Of a DNA stretch of 5,191 nucleotides, positions 1 to 5,191 are shown piece by piece. Origin of the DNA: Bacteroidales bacterium UBA1077. GTDB taxonomy: Bacteria; Bacteroidota; Bacteroidia; Bacteroidales; UBA932. Position 1 is the stretch's first letter. Every line of letters starts with the position of its first letter. Location: positions 311 to 5,501 of the forward strand of contig DCCQ01000073.1 of assembly GCA_002314195.1 (NCBI GenBank). The letters run 5' to 3'. The translations under genes and the position numbers were made by a program. Under the pieces are notes generated by a model, which ran no database searches, had not been told where the DNA came from, and saw only the letters and a program-made list of their open reading frames with translations.

Positions 1-115
1 AAGTGGGCCTTGACGCACGATGGGGCCTGGAGGGTTCTGTCGTGCGTGAGGTGGCTGTCCTTGCGCACGGGGTATGATATTCCTTTGGCTTTAATGGGTG
101 ATGTCAGTTGAAGTC

Positions 116-147
116 CTTGTGCAAATGAAGATATTTTACTAATTTTG
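116..147 (+). promoter_or_regulatory. Bacteroidota-type promoter of the zapB-zapA operon
   Basis: TAATTTTG at 140-147 matches the Bacteroides -7 consensus TAnnTTTG at every defined position. CTTG at 116-119 matches the -33 element TTTG at three of four bases, with 20 bases between the boxes, inside the usual 19-21. Transcription would begin near 151-154 and give a leader of about 25 bases before the ATG at 179. The match is direct sequence evidence; use of the site is inferred. It implies that the two division genes, and possibly the RNA behind them, are transcribed independently of whatever lies to the left. Confidence 0.7.
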
Positions 148-178
148 CGCTCAGGCAGGTAAAAATAGGCCAAAGGAA

Positions 179-448
179 ATGCTTGAAGGTATAAAGACAG
201 ATATCGAAAAGTTGATCGCGCTGTACGAGGCGGAAAGACTGGAGCGTGAAAGGCTTCAGTCTGAGCTTGTTCAGTGTAAGGCTGACAATGAGTCCTGCAG
301 GAAGCGGATTGAAGATTTGGAACAACAGATTGACAACCTTCATCTGTCAGAGGCTTTCGGAGTTGGTGGAGACAGTTCCGCCGCAAAGGAAAAGATAGAG
401 AAACTGGTCAAGGAGATTGACAAGTGCATCACCTTGCTTGAGAATTAG
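179..448 (+). CDS. zapB: ZapB-like small coiled-coil protein
   Basis: This is an 89-residue, highly charged protein with no signal peptide or membrane segment, so it is probably cytoplasmic. Residues 5-57 form a long heptad-like helix rich in Glu, Lys, Arg and Leu. A Gly/Ser/Ala hinge follows (about 59-69), then a short C-terminal helix (70-89, containing EIDKCITLLEN) of a kind I recognise in small proteins encoded before zapA in Bacteroidales. Cysteines lie at 33, 40 and 83. The ATG at 179 follows the A-rich AAAGGAA and is the only sensible start, because an in-frame TAA lies at 140. The gene ends two bases before zapA, so the two are probably translationally coupled. By analogy with ZapB it may link or stabilise ZapA-FtsZ assemblies. 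Similarity to E. coli ZapB is at the level of size, coiled coil and context only; 'conserved coiled-coil protein' is the cautious name. Confidence 0.75.
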   Translation: MLEGIKTDIEKLIALYEAERLERERLQSELVQCKADNESCRKRIEDLEQQIDNLHLSEAFGVGGDSSAAKEKIEKLVKEIDKCITLLEN

Positions 449-450
449 GA

Positions 451-747
451 ATGGGACAGAACATCAAAATAAAGATCGCGGGTAATGAATATCCCCTCGT
501 CGCGTCCTCGCCAGAGATGGAAAGGATGATGAGGCTCGCGGCTGATGCCATCAACCAGAAATTGACGGCATATGACGCGAAGTACCCGAACAAAACCCTT
601 TCCGACAAACTTTCCTTTGTCGCACTCAATGAAGCTGTCGGCAGGTTGGCCTACCAGAAGAGACTTGCCGATGCCGACGCGGAGGCTAAGAAGCTTCAGG
701 AGGATGTCGAATCCTACATTAAGAATATTGAAAAAGACGGCCGTTAG
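451..747 (+). CDS. zapA: Cell division protein ZapA
   Basis: This 98-residue cytoplasmic protein has the usual ZapA length and layout. An N-terminal beta-rich segment (residues 1-20, NIKIKIAGNEYPLVASSPEME) leads into the RLAADAINQKL helix (about 28-38). A long C-terminal helix (about 50-95) follows, the part that forms the coiled-coil dimer and tetramer stalk in the family. ZapA binds FtsZ and bundles protofilaments at the division site. The start is two bases after the stop of the ZapB-like gene, which supports one operon and coupled translation. The last codons and the TAG stop (745-747) also form the 5' strand of the closing stem of the downstream 6S-type RNA, so the coding end and the RNA gene overlap by about eight bases. 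No key segment appears to be missing. Confidence 0.93.
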   Translation: MGQNIKIKIAGNEYPLVASSPEMERMMRLAADAINQKLTAYDAKYPNKTLSDKLSFVALNEAVGRLAYQKRLADADAEAKKLQEDVESYIKNIEKDGR

Positions 748-921
748 TCCCACGTGCTCAAATCAACAAGTTCTTCGGAACCGAGTTTACTCGAGCCGGC
801 TATGACGGGCCAAGGTTACCTTCGGGGATTGCGCTTTTTGCGCGACGGTGGATCTCTGAACCGGTGCGGATCTCAAATCTTATTAATTTAAGGTTTCTGA
901 CAAGCGACTAACGGCTTTTTT
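740..921 (+). ncRNA. ssrS: 6S RNA (RNA polymerase-binding regulatory RNA)
   Basis: 6S RNA binds the housekeeping RNA polymerase holoenzyme by mimicking an open promoter. The sequence folds by eye into that architecture. A perfect 10-bp closing stem pairs 740-749 with 906-915 (GCCGTTAGTC/GACTAACGGC). A second helix pairs 777-782 with 892-897. A central bubble follows, with a small GAG-TTTA-CTC hairpin at 783-792 on one side and A/T-rich 875-891 on the other. Above it, 793-798 pairs with 867-874 (two-base bulge), then 814-820 with parts of 847-862, and an apical GCGC-TTTTT-GCGC hairpin sits at 831-843. The T6 run at 916-921 gives a 3' end. The length of about 180 nt and a bubble starting near nucleotide 44 resemble E. 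coli 6S (184 nt). The position after zapA is also where E. coli carries ssrS, and I recall zapA-ssrS-rny as usual in Bacteroidota. The exact 5' end is uncertain; I see no clear promoter of its own inside zapA, so processing from the zapA transcript is possible. Confidence 0.82.
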
Positions 922-930
922 AATGTTTCC

Positions 931-970
931 AAGACGATCGGTTTCCTTTGTGGACTGCCGGTCGTTTTTT
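931..970 (+). terminator. Rho-independent terminator after the 6S RNA
   Basis: ACGATCGG (934-941) pairs with CCGGTCGT (958-965), eight pairs including one G-U, around a 16-base loop. The stem extends outward by A-U and G-U pairs to 931/968, and a T6 run occupies 965-970. It lies 10 bases beyond the T6 tail of the 6S-type RNA, so it looks like a back-up terminator that separates the zapBA-ssrS unit from rny. The structure is visible in the sequence; its efficiency is not. Confidence 0.72.
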
Positions 971-1013
971 AGCGTCGGTCTGCCTGAAATGACAAAAATG
1001 ATGGCATGGCGGC

Positions 1014-1045
1014 TTTCCGGCTCCCATGACGAATTTGGAGATTTG
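1014..1045 (+). promoter_or_regulatory. Possible rny promoter
   Basis: TTTC (1014-1017) and GAGATTTG (1038-1045) are separated by 20 bases and approximate the Bacteroidota -33 TTTG and -7 TAnnTTTG boxes, with one mismatch in each. Initiation would fall near 1050, leaving a short A/T-rich leader of about 15-18 bases before the ATG at 1067. A promoter is expected here because two terminator-like stems lie upstream. The match is imperfect and low-specificity, so this is only the best candidate in the interval. Confidence 0.3.
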
Positions 1046-1066
1046 AACACTTAATTTATTGATATT

Positions 1067-2602
1067 ATGTTGCTATTTTTTATAGGAGTACTGATCGGCG
1101 CTGTGATCGCGCTGACGGCTTACATCGTCATTCAGAAGATAGTTCTGAAGGGACAGAAGAACGAGATCATCGCAAAGGCAGAGATTGAGGCTGAGGGAAT
1201 AAAGAAAGACAAGATACATCAAGCCAAGGAGAAGTTCCTGCAGCTCAAGAGCGAGCATGAGCAGTACATCAACGAGAAGAATAGTCAGCTGAAAGATGCC
1301 GAGAACAGAATCAAGCAGAAAGAGAACTCGTTGAACCAACAGAATTCCGAACTTCAACGCAAGATGCGTGACGCTGACAATGCGAAGGCAAGTTTCCAGG
1401 CACAGCAGGAGGCTCTCACCAAGAAGACTGAGGAATATGAAAGGCTCAGTGCCCAGGCCAACAAGCAACTTGAGACAATTGCCGGGATGAGTGCGCAGGA
1501 CGCGAAGAACATCCTCATGGAAAACATGAAAGCCGAAGCCAGGACCGAGGCCCAGGCATATATCAACGACACCATGGACGAGGCTCGTCTTAATGCTTCC
1601 AAGGAGGCTAAAAGAATAGTCATCAACACAATACAGAGAACCGCCACGGAGACGGCAATCGAGAATGCCGTGACGACTTTCCCTATCGAGAATGATGAGA
1701 TCAAAGGACGGATCATCGGAAGGGAAGGACGTAACATCCGTGCCCTTGAGGCCGCCACTGGAGTTGAGATCGTTGTTGACGACACTCCGGACGCCATTCT
1801 TCTCTCGGCCTTCGATCCAGTCCGCAGAGAGGTCGCAAGACTTGCCCTGCACCAGCTGGTCGTTGATGGCAGAATCCATCCGGCACGTATCGAGGAAGTT
1901 GTCGCCAAGGTTCAGAAACAACTTGAGGATGAGATTCTTGAGACCGGTAAGAGAACCTGCATTGATCTCGGTATACACGGTCTTAATATAGAACTTGTGA
2001 AACTCATCGGTCGAATGAAGTACCGCTCGTCTTACGGTCAGAACCTTCTTCAGCACTCACGTGAGGTCGCCAACATCTGTGCGATCATGGCCGCAGAGCT
2101 GGGCCTGAATCCGAAACTGGCAAAGAGGGCGGGGCTCCTTCACGACATCGGAAAGGTTTCCGAAGAGGAACCGGAGCTTCCACACGCGCTGCTTGGTATG
2201 AAGCTGGCCGAACAATATAAGGAAAAACCGGAGATCTGCAACGCCATCGGAGCCCACCACGAGGAGATCGAGATGACATCCATCATCTCTCCTATCGTGA
2301 TGATCGGTGACGCCATTTCCGGAGCCCGCCCTGGTGCCCGTCGTGAGGTCATCGAGTCATACATCAAGAGACTCAAGGGAATGGAGGATCTTGCCGCCGC
2401 TTATCCGGGAGTCACAAAGAGCTATGCCATCCAGGCCGGCCGTGAGCTTCGCGTCATTGTGGGAGCCGAGGAGGTAAGTGATGATCAGGCAGGAAGACTG
2501 TCTGCGGACATCGCACAGAAGATTCAGGAAGAGATGACTTATCCGGGACAGGTCAAGATCACGGTGATCAGGGAGACCCGTTCTGTCTCATACGCAAAAT
2601 AG
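1067..2602 (+). CDS. rny: Ribonuclease Y
   Basis: This 511-residue protein has the full length and domain order of RNase Y, the membrane-anchored endoribonuclease that starts decay of many mRNAs. Residues 1-25 are a hydrophobic N-terminal anchor. Residues 30 to about 190 are a Lys/Glu/Gln-rich coiled coil that oligomerises the protein in this family. A KH RNA-binding domain follows (about 205-270) with the GxxG loop in IIGREGRNI (G218, G221). The HD catalytic domain (about 325-420) shows H330, the HD pair H359-D360 in LLHDIGK, H397-H398 and D415, as expected for metal binding. A conserved C-terminal domain ends in SVSYAK. The ATG at 1067 keeps the whole anchor and follows A/T-rich TTAATTTATTGATATT, a typical Bacteroidota context without Shine-Dalgarno pairing. 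The gene is separated from the 6S RNA by a terminator, and dsbD starts 35 bases downstream. No frameshift or lost residue is seen. Confidence 0.97.
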   Translation: MLLFFIGVLIGAVIALTAYIVIQKIVLKGQKNEIIAKAEIEAEGIKKDKIHQAKEKFLQLKSEHEQYINEKNSQLKDAENRIKQKENSLNQQNSELQRKMRDADNAKASFQAQQEALTKKTEEYERLSAQANKQLETIAGMSAQDAKNILMENMKAEARTEAQAYINDTMDEARLNASKEAKRIVINTIQRTATETAIENAVTTFPIENDEIKGRIIGREGRNIRALEAATGVEIVVDDTPDAILLSAFDPVRREVARLALHQLVVDGRIHPARIEEVVAKVQKQLEDEILETGKRTCIDLGIHGLNIELVKLIGRMKYRSSYGQNLLQHSREVANICAIMAAELGLNPKLAKRAGLLHDIGKVSEEEPELPHALLGMKLAEQYKEKPEICNAIGAHHEEIEMTSIISPIVMIGDAISGARPGARREVIESYIKRLKGMEDLAAAYPGVTKSYAIQAGRELRVIVGAEEVSDDQAGRLSADIAQKIQEEMTYPGQVKITVIRETRSVSYAK

Positions 2603-2637
2603 CAATCAACGAATATAACGGCAAATGTTTTGACGCT

Positions 2638-4758
2638 ATGACACATACTTTCAAGAAAGCTATGGCGTTGGTGGCTGCGCTCCTGCTCGGGAGCGTGGCC
2701 TCTTTCGCACAGGCCCCGGAGGCGACCGCCAAGTGGTCCGTCTCAAGCAAGGCTGTTTCCGACAACGTTTTCGAGTTGACATTCAAGGCCGCCATCGAGG
2801 ACGGATGGCACATCTACACGATTGACCACCCCTATAATCCGATTGTCATCGAGTTCACTTCCTCTGATGAATATTTATTGGAAGGCAATCTGAACCAACT
2901 CACCAAGCCGGCTGAACTCAAAGGCGAAAAAGTGTTCTTTGACTCGGTTAAGCTTACTCAATTGATTAAATTGACAGCAAACGAGGCGACGGTGACAGGT
3001 GAAGTTTCCTGGAGTGGCTGCAATGACCAGTTCTGCGCCGCGCCTGAGGTCTGGGAGTTCTCTGTAACACTAAAGCCCGCTGCCTCGTCAACAGCTGATG
3101 CGCCTGTGACTAAAGGAAACGCTGACACAGCGTATTCTGTGACAAACTCTTCGGAGGAGGACGGAGCGGCTTCCTTGGAAGACTCCCATGCCATTCGGGC
3201 CGGCGGTTCATCCGCCATCATCGCAGAGGATGCCACAAAGGACTCTGGATCGTTGTGGGCTCTCATCATCGAGGCGATCCTTTGGGGATTCGCCATGCTG
3301 ATGACCCCGTGCGTGTTCCCGATGGTGCCGATGACGGTGTCGTTTTTCATGAAACAGTCCACGACAGCCGCGGAGGGCCGTTTCAAGGCTTTTATCTACG
3401 GTCTGTTCATCGTGCTTCTTTACACGGTCCCGATCAGTGTGATCATCGGATTGACCTGGCTCATCGGAGGCAACACGGTCACCGCCGACATATTCAACTG
3501 GCTTGCGACACATTGGCTTCCGAACTTGATATTCTTCATCGTGTTCATGGTTTTCGCCGCGTCTTTCTTTGGTGCCTTCGAGATCGAACTGCCTTCAAGC
3601 CTTGCCAACAAGAGTGACGCGAAGTCCGGCGGCAAGGGGCTCGGCGGCATATTCTTTATGGCCCTTACCCTTGTTCTGGTGTCGTTCTCCTGTACGGGCC
3701 CGATTGTGGGCACAGTGCTGATCAAATCAACCCAGGGTGAGTTCTGGACCCCGATGGTCACTATGTTGGCGTTCTCCGTCGCCTTCGCCCTGCCGTTCAC
3801 GATTCTGGCGATGTTCCCGTCGCTGCTGAAGAAGATGAAAGGCAAGTCCGGTTCGTGGCTGAACAGTGTGAAGGTCGTCTTGGGCTTCATCGAGGTGGCG
3901 CTCGGCTTCAAGTTCCTGAGCGTCGCTGACCAGACCTATCACTGGGGACTTCTTGACAGGGAGGTCTATCTGGGGATATGGATAGTCACGTTCTCGCTTC
4001 TGGGATTCTACCTTCTTGGAAGACTGCGTTTCAAGAATGACGATCCTGTGGAACACATCTCTGTGGCAAGGCTTGGTTTGGCTATCGCCGTGTTCACATT
4101 CGTTGTGTATATGATACCTGGAATGTGGGGCGCGCCATTGAAGGCTCTGTCCGGTTATCTTCCACCGATGGAGACTCAGGATTTCGTGGTTTACAATTAT
4201 GCGGATTCTCCGGCCGGTTCGGTCACTTCGGTCACTTCGACAGGCTCAGCGACCACCGAAGCGACTGACCCCGCCGGCACTTCGACAGGCTCAGTGGCCG
4301 GAGCATCTTACGGCCGGAAGTATGGCCTTAAGATGCCCCTCGGCCTGAACGGTTACTTCACCTTGGAGAAAGGCCTGGCCGTCGCGAAAGCCCAAGGCAA
4401 GCCCGTTTTCGTGGACATCACCGGTCACGGCTGTGTCAACTGCCGCGAGATGGAGCAGCGCGTCTGGAGCGATCCTCGAGTCATGGATATTCTCAAAAAT
4501 GACTATATCCTTGTTGCTCTCTATGTGGATGACAAAACCAAACTCGACGAGTCTGACTGGCTGACCACTCCGGAAGGCAAGACCCTGAAGGAGATCGGTC
4601 GTGTCAATTCTTATATTGCCCGCACCCGTTTCGGTGTCAACGCCCAGCCGAACTACGTCCTCCTGGACTCTGACGGTAACCAACTTGCTCCGGTCCGAGG
4701 CTACAACCTCTCGGTTGAAGGTTTCATCGCATTCCTTAACTCTGGACTTAATAAGTAG
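2638..4758 (+). CDS. dsbD: Thiol:disulfide interchange protein DsbD (three-domain)
   Basis: DsbD carries electrons from cytoplasmic thioredoxin across the inner membrane to periplasmic thiol proteins. The 706-residue protein has all three modules. A signal peptide covers residues 1 to about 24-26 (basic TFKK, then a hydrophobic core and SFAQA). The periplasmic N-domain (about 30-147) has C128 and C133 in GCNDQFC. A Ser/Thr/Glu-rich linker spans about 148-203. The membrane domain (about 205-495, roughly eight helices) contains C225 in TPCVFPM and C352 in SCTGP, the redox pair within the membrane. The C-terminal thioredoxin-like domain (about 565-706) has the CVNC motif (C599, C602) in GHGCVNCREME and a PNYVLLD segment after a cis-Pro-like site. 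The linker at about 522-560 is low complexity and encoded partly by two REP-like repeats. The ATG at 2638 keeps the basic n-region; Met9 would be a weaker choice. It is 35 bases after rny and may be co-transcribed with it, though no shared function is evident. Confidence 0.95.
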   Translation: MTHTFKKAMALVAALLLGSVASFAQAPEATAKWSVSSKAVSDNVFELTFKAAIEDGWHIYTIDHPYNPIVIEFTSSDEYLLEGNLNQLTKPAELKGEKVFFDSVKLTQLIKLTANEATVTGEVSWSGCNDQFCAAPEVWEFSVTLKPAASSTADAPVTKGNADTAYSVTNSSEEDGAASLEDSHAIRAGGSSAIIAEDATKDSGSLWALIIEAILWGFAMLMTPCVFPMVPMTVSFFMKQSTTAAEGRFKAFIYGLFIVLLYTVPISVIIGLTWLIGGNTVTADIFNWLATHWLPNLIFFIVFMVFAASFFGAFEIELPSSLANKSDAKSGGKGLGGIFFMALTLVLVSFSCTGPIVGTVLIKSTQGEFWTPMVTMLAFSVAFALPFTILAMFPSLLKKMKGKSGSWLNSVKVVLGFIEVALGFKFLSVADQTYHWGLLDREVYLGIWIVTFSLLGFYLLGRLRFKNDDPVEHISVARLGLAIAVFTFVVYMIPGMWGAPLKALSGYLPPMETQDFVVYNYADSPAGSVTSVTSTGSATTEATDPAGTSTGSVAGASYGRKYGLKMPLGLNGYFTLEKGLAVAKAQGKPVFVDITGHGCVNCREMEQRVWSDPRVMDILKNDYILVALYVDDKTKLDESDWLTTPEGKTLKEIGRVNSYIARTRFGVNAQPNYVLLDSDGNQLAPVRGYNLSVEGFIAFLNSGLNK
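4230..4254 (+). repeat. REP-like palindromic repeat, copy A, inside dsbD
   Basis: The core CACTTCGACAGGCTCAG occupies 4233-4249. The flanks GGTCACT (4230-4236) and AGCGACC (4248-4254) are inverted with one mismatch and make a stem around TCGACAGGCTC, the form of a REP-like element. A partial tandem copy of its left arm, GGTCACTTC, sits directly before it at 4221-4229. I recognise closely related sequences of the TTCGACAGGCTCAG type as dispersed repeats in many bacterial genomes; that is recalled knowledge. Here the element is translated in frame as part of the DsbD linker. Confidence 0.65.
4274..4301 (+). repeat. REP-like palindromic repeat, copy B, inside dsbD
   Basis: An exact second copy of the 17-bp core lies at 4278-4294, 45 bases after copy A and so in the same reading frame; both encode TSTGS. 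The arms CCGGCACT (4274-4281) and AGTGGCCGG (4293-4301) pair with one bulged G, so the ends differ from copy A while the core is identical. It lies in the linker between the last membrane helix and the thioredoxin domain of DsbD, where added residues should be tolerated. Confidence 0.65.
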
Positions 4759-4771
4759 TCATGCCTCTTTG

Positions 4772-5191
4772 TTAAGACATCTTGTCTTTCTTGAAATACT
4801 TCCCGACAACTGGCATGGAGGAGAGAGGGAAATCACGCTTGATGATCACGGCGCAGAAGGCCAGGATCATGATGGTGTTGAGTACGATGGCGGTCAATGA
4901 GCCGAGGTGAGCGTTGGTGAAGGACATCCCGGCGAACAGGATAACGGCAAGGCTGACGTACAGTGCGATGTCCTTGAGCGGGTACTTTATCGGGTACTTT
5001 TTCTGACCGACAAAGTAGGACAGCACCATCGCAACTCCGTAGCCGGCGAATCCGGCCCATGCGCAGGCTATGTAGCTGAACTTCGGGATGAACAGGATGT
5101 TCACGCCAAAGAGGACGAGGCATCCGATGCCGGAGAACAACGCACCCCAAAGTGTCTGGTCTGTAAGCTTGTACCAGAAAGAGAGGTTGAA
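4772..5191 (-). CDS. Wzx/MATE-type polysaccharide flippase, C-terminal part
   Basis: The last 139 codons are visible; the gene enters from the right edge and stops with TAA at 4774-4772. The reading frame is open to the window edge and begins FNLSFWYKLTDQTLWGALFS. It has four hydrophobic segments separated by short basic loops (roughly GALFSGIGCLVLFGVNILFI, ACAWAGFAGYGVAMVLSYF, IALYVSLAVILFAGM and AIVLNTIMILAFCAVI), with QKKYPIKYP between the second and third. This matches the C-terminal half of polysaccharide biosynthesis proteins of the MOP superfamily (Wzx/RfbX type) in Bacteroidales, which move lipid-linked glycans across the inner membrane. The tail ends in a basic, Lys-rich cytoplasmic stretch. 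It converges on dsbD with 13 bases between the stops. The family is inferred from pattern and topology; the substrate cannot be told, and another MATE-like transporter is possible. Confidence 0.8.
   Translation of the reverse strand, partial: FNLSFWYKLTDQTLWGALFSGIGCLVLFGVNILFIPKFSYIACAWAGFAGYGVAMVLSYFVGQKKYPIKYPLKDIALYVSLAVILFAGMSFTNAHLGSLTAIVLNTIMILAFCAVIIKRDFPLSSMPVVGKYFKKDKMS

Noticed and set aside
3..76. A short open frame reaching the left edge (ends REVAVLAHGV, TGA at 75-77 region) as the tail of an upstream gene
   Set aside because: Another forward frame (1-111) and all reverse frames are also open over this short stretch, and none of the peptides matches a family I recognise. Too short to support a call.
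715..730. TACATTAA or GAATATTG inside zapA as a private -7 box for the 6S RNA
   Set aside because: Each matches the TAnnTTTG consensus only partly and neither has a TTTG-like -33 box at the right spacing.
1073..2056. Long minus-strand open frame opposite rny (327 codons)
   Set aside because: It mirrors the rny codons, is Leu/Val-rich without a recognisable domain, and rny on the other strand is a clear full-length family member.
2958..3911. Several minus-strand and alternative-frame open frames within dsbD
   Set aside because: They are shadows of the strongly coding dsbD frame, as its membrane helices and cysteine motifs are intact throughout.
4774..4788. AAGACA-TCT-TGTCTT hairpin between the convergent dsbD and flippase genes as a bidirectional terminator
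   Set aside because: The stem has only six pairs, is A/T-rich and lies within the flippase coding end; no clear T-run follows on either strand. It may help termination but is not convincing.
1..5191. CRISPR array, insertion sequence, tRNA or phage-like system
   Set aside because: I saw no regularly spaced repeats with spacers, transposase, integrase, tRNA-like fold or defence-type gene. The content is housekeeping genes apart from the small REP-like copies.

Overview
The window looks like ordinary chromosomal DNA from a member of the Bacteroidota, most likely the order Bacteroidales. The reasons are the gene order zapB-like / zapA / 6S RNA / rny, a promoter that matches the Bacteroides-type consensus (-33 TTTG, -7 TAnnTTTG), start codons preceded by A/T-rich sequence rather than strong Shine-Dalgarno sites, and a three-domain DsbD and Wzx-like flippase that resemble Bacteroidales proteins. 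This rests on recognising sequence features; no database search was possible.

Layout. Bases 1-178 hold no gene I can name, but they contain competing GC-rich hairpins and a very good promoter (116-147). A tight two-gene unit follows: a short coiled-coil ZapB-like protein (179-448) and ZapA (451-747), both linked to FtsZ-ring assembly. The 319-base gap before the next protein gene is filled mainly by an RNA gene: a rod-shaped RNA of about 180 nt with a 10-bp closing stem, a central bubble and a T6 tail (about 740-921), best read as 6S RNA (ssrS). Its 5' closing strand includes the zapA stop codon. A second intrinsic terminator (931-970) and a short leader with a possible promoter precede rny (1067-2602), the membrane-anchored KH/HD ribonuclease Y.

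Thirty-five bases after rny comes dsbD (2638-4758), a full-length transmembrane thiol:disulfide reductase with all six expected cysteines. Its linker between the membrane domain and the C-terminal thioredoxin domain carries two in-frame copies of a 17-bp REP-like sequence (CACTTCGACAGGCTCAG). The right edge holds the last 139 codons of a convergent minus-strand gene, a Wzx/MATE-type polysaccharide flippase, which ends 13 bases from dsbD.

The genes do not form a new pathway. They are housekeeping functions: cell division, global control of RNA polymerase by 6S RNA, mRNA turnover, periplasmic redox and envelope polysaccharide export. The two points most worth a second look are the 6S RNA that shares sequence with the end of zapA and also provides its terminator, and the REP-like elements translated inside DsbD.
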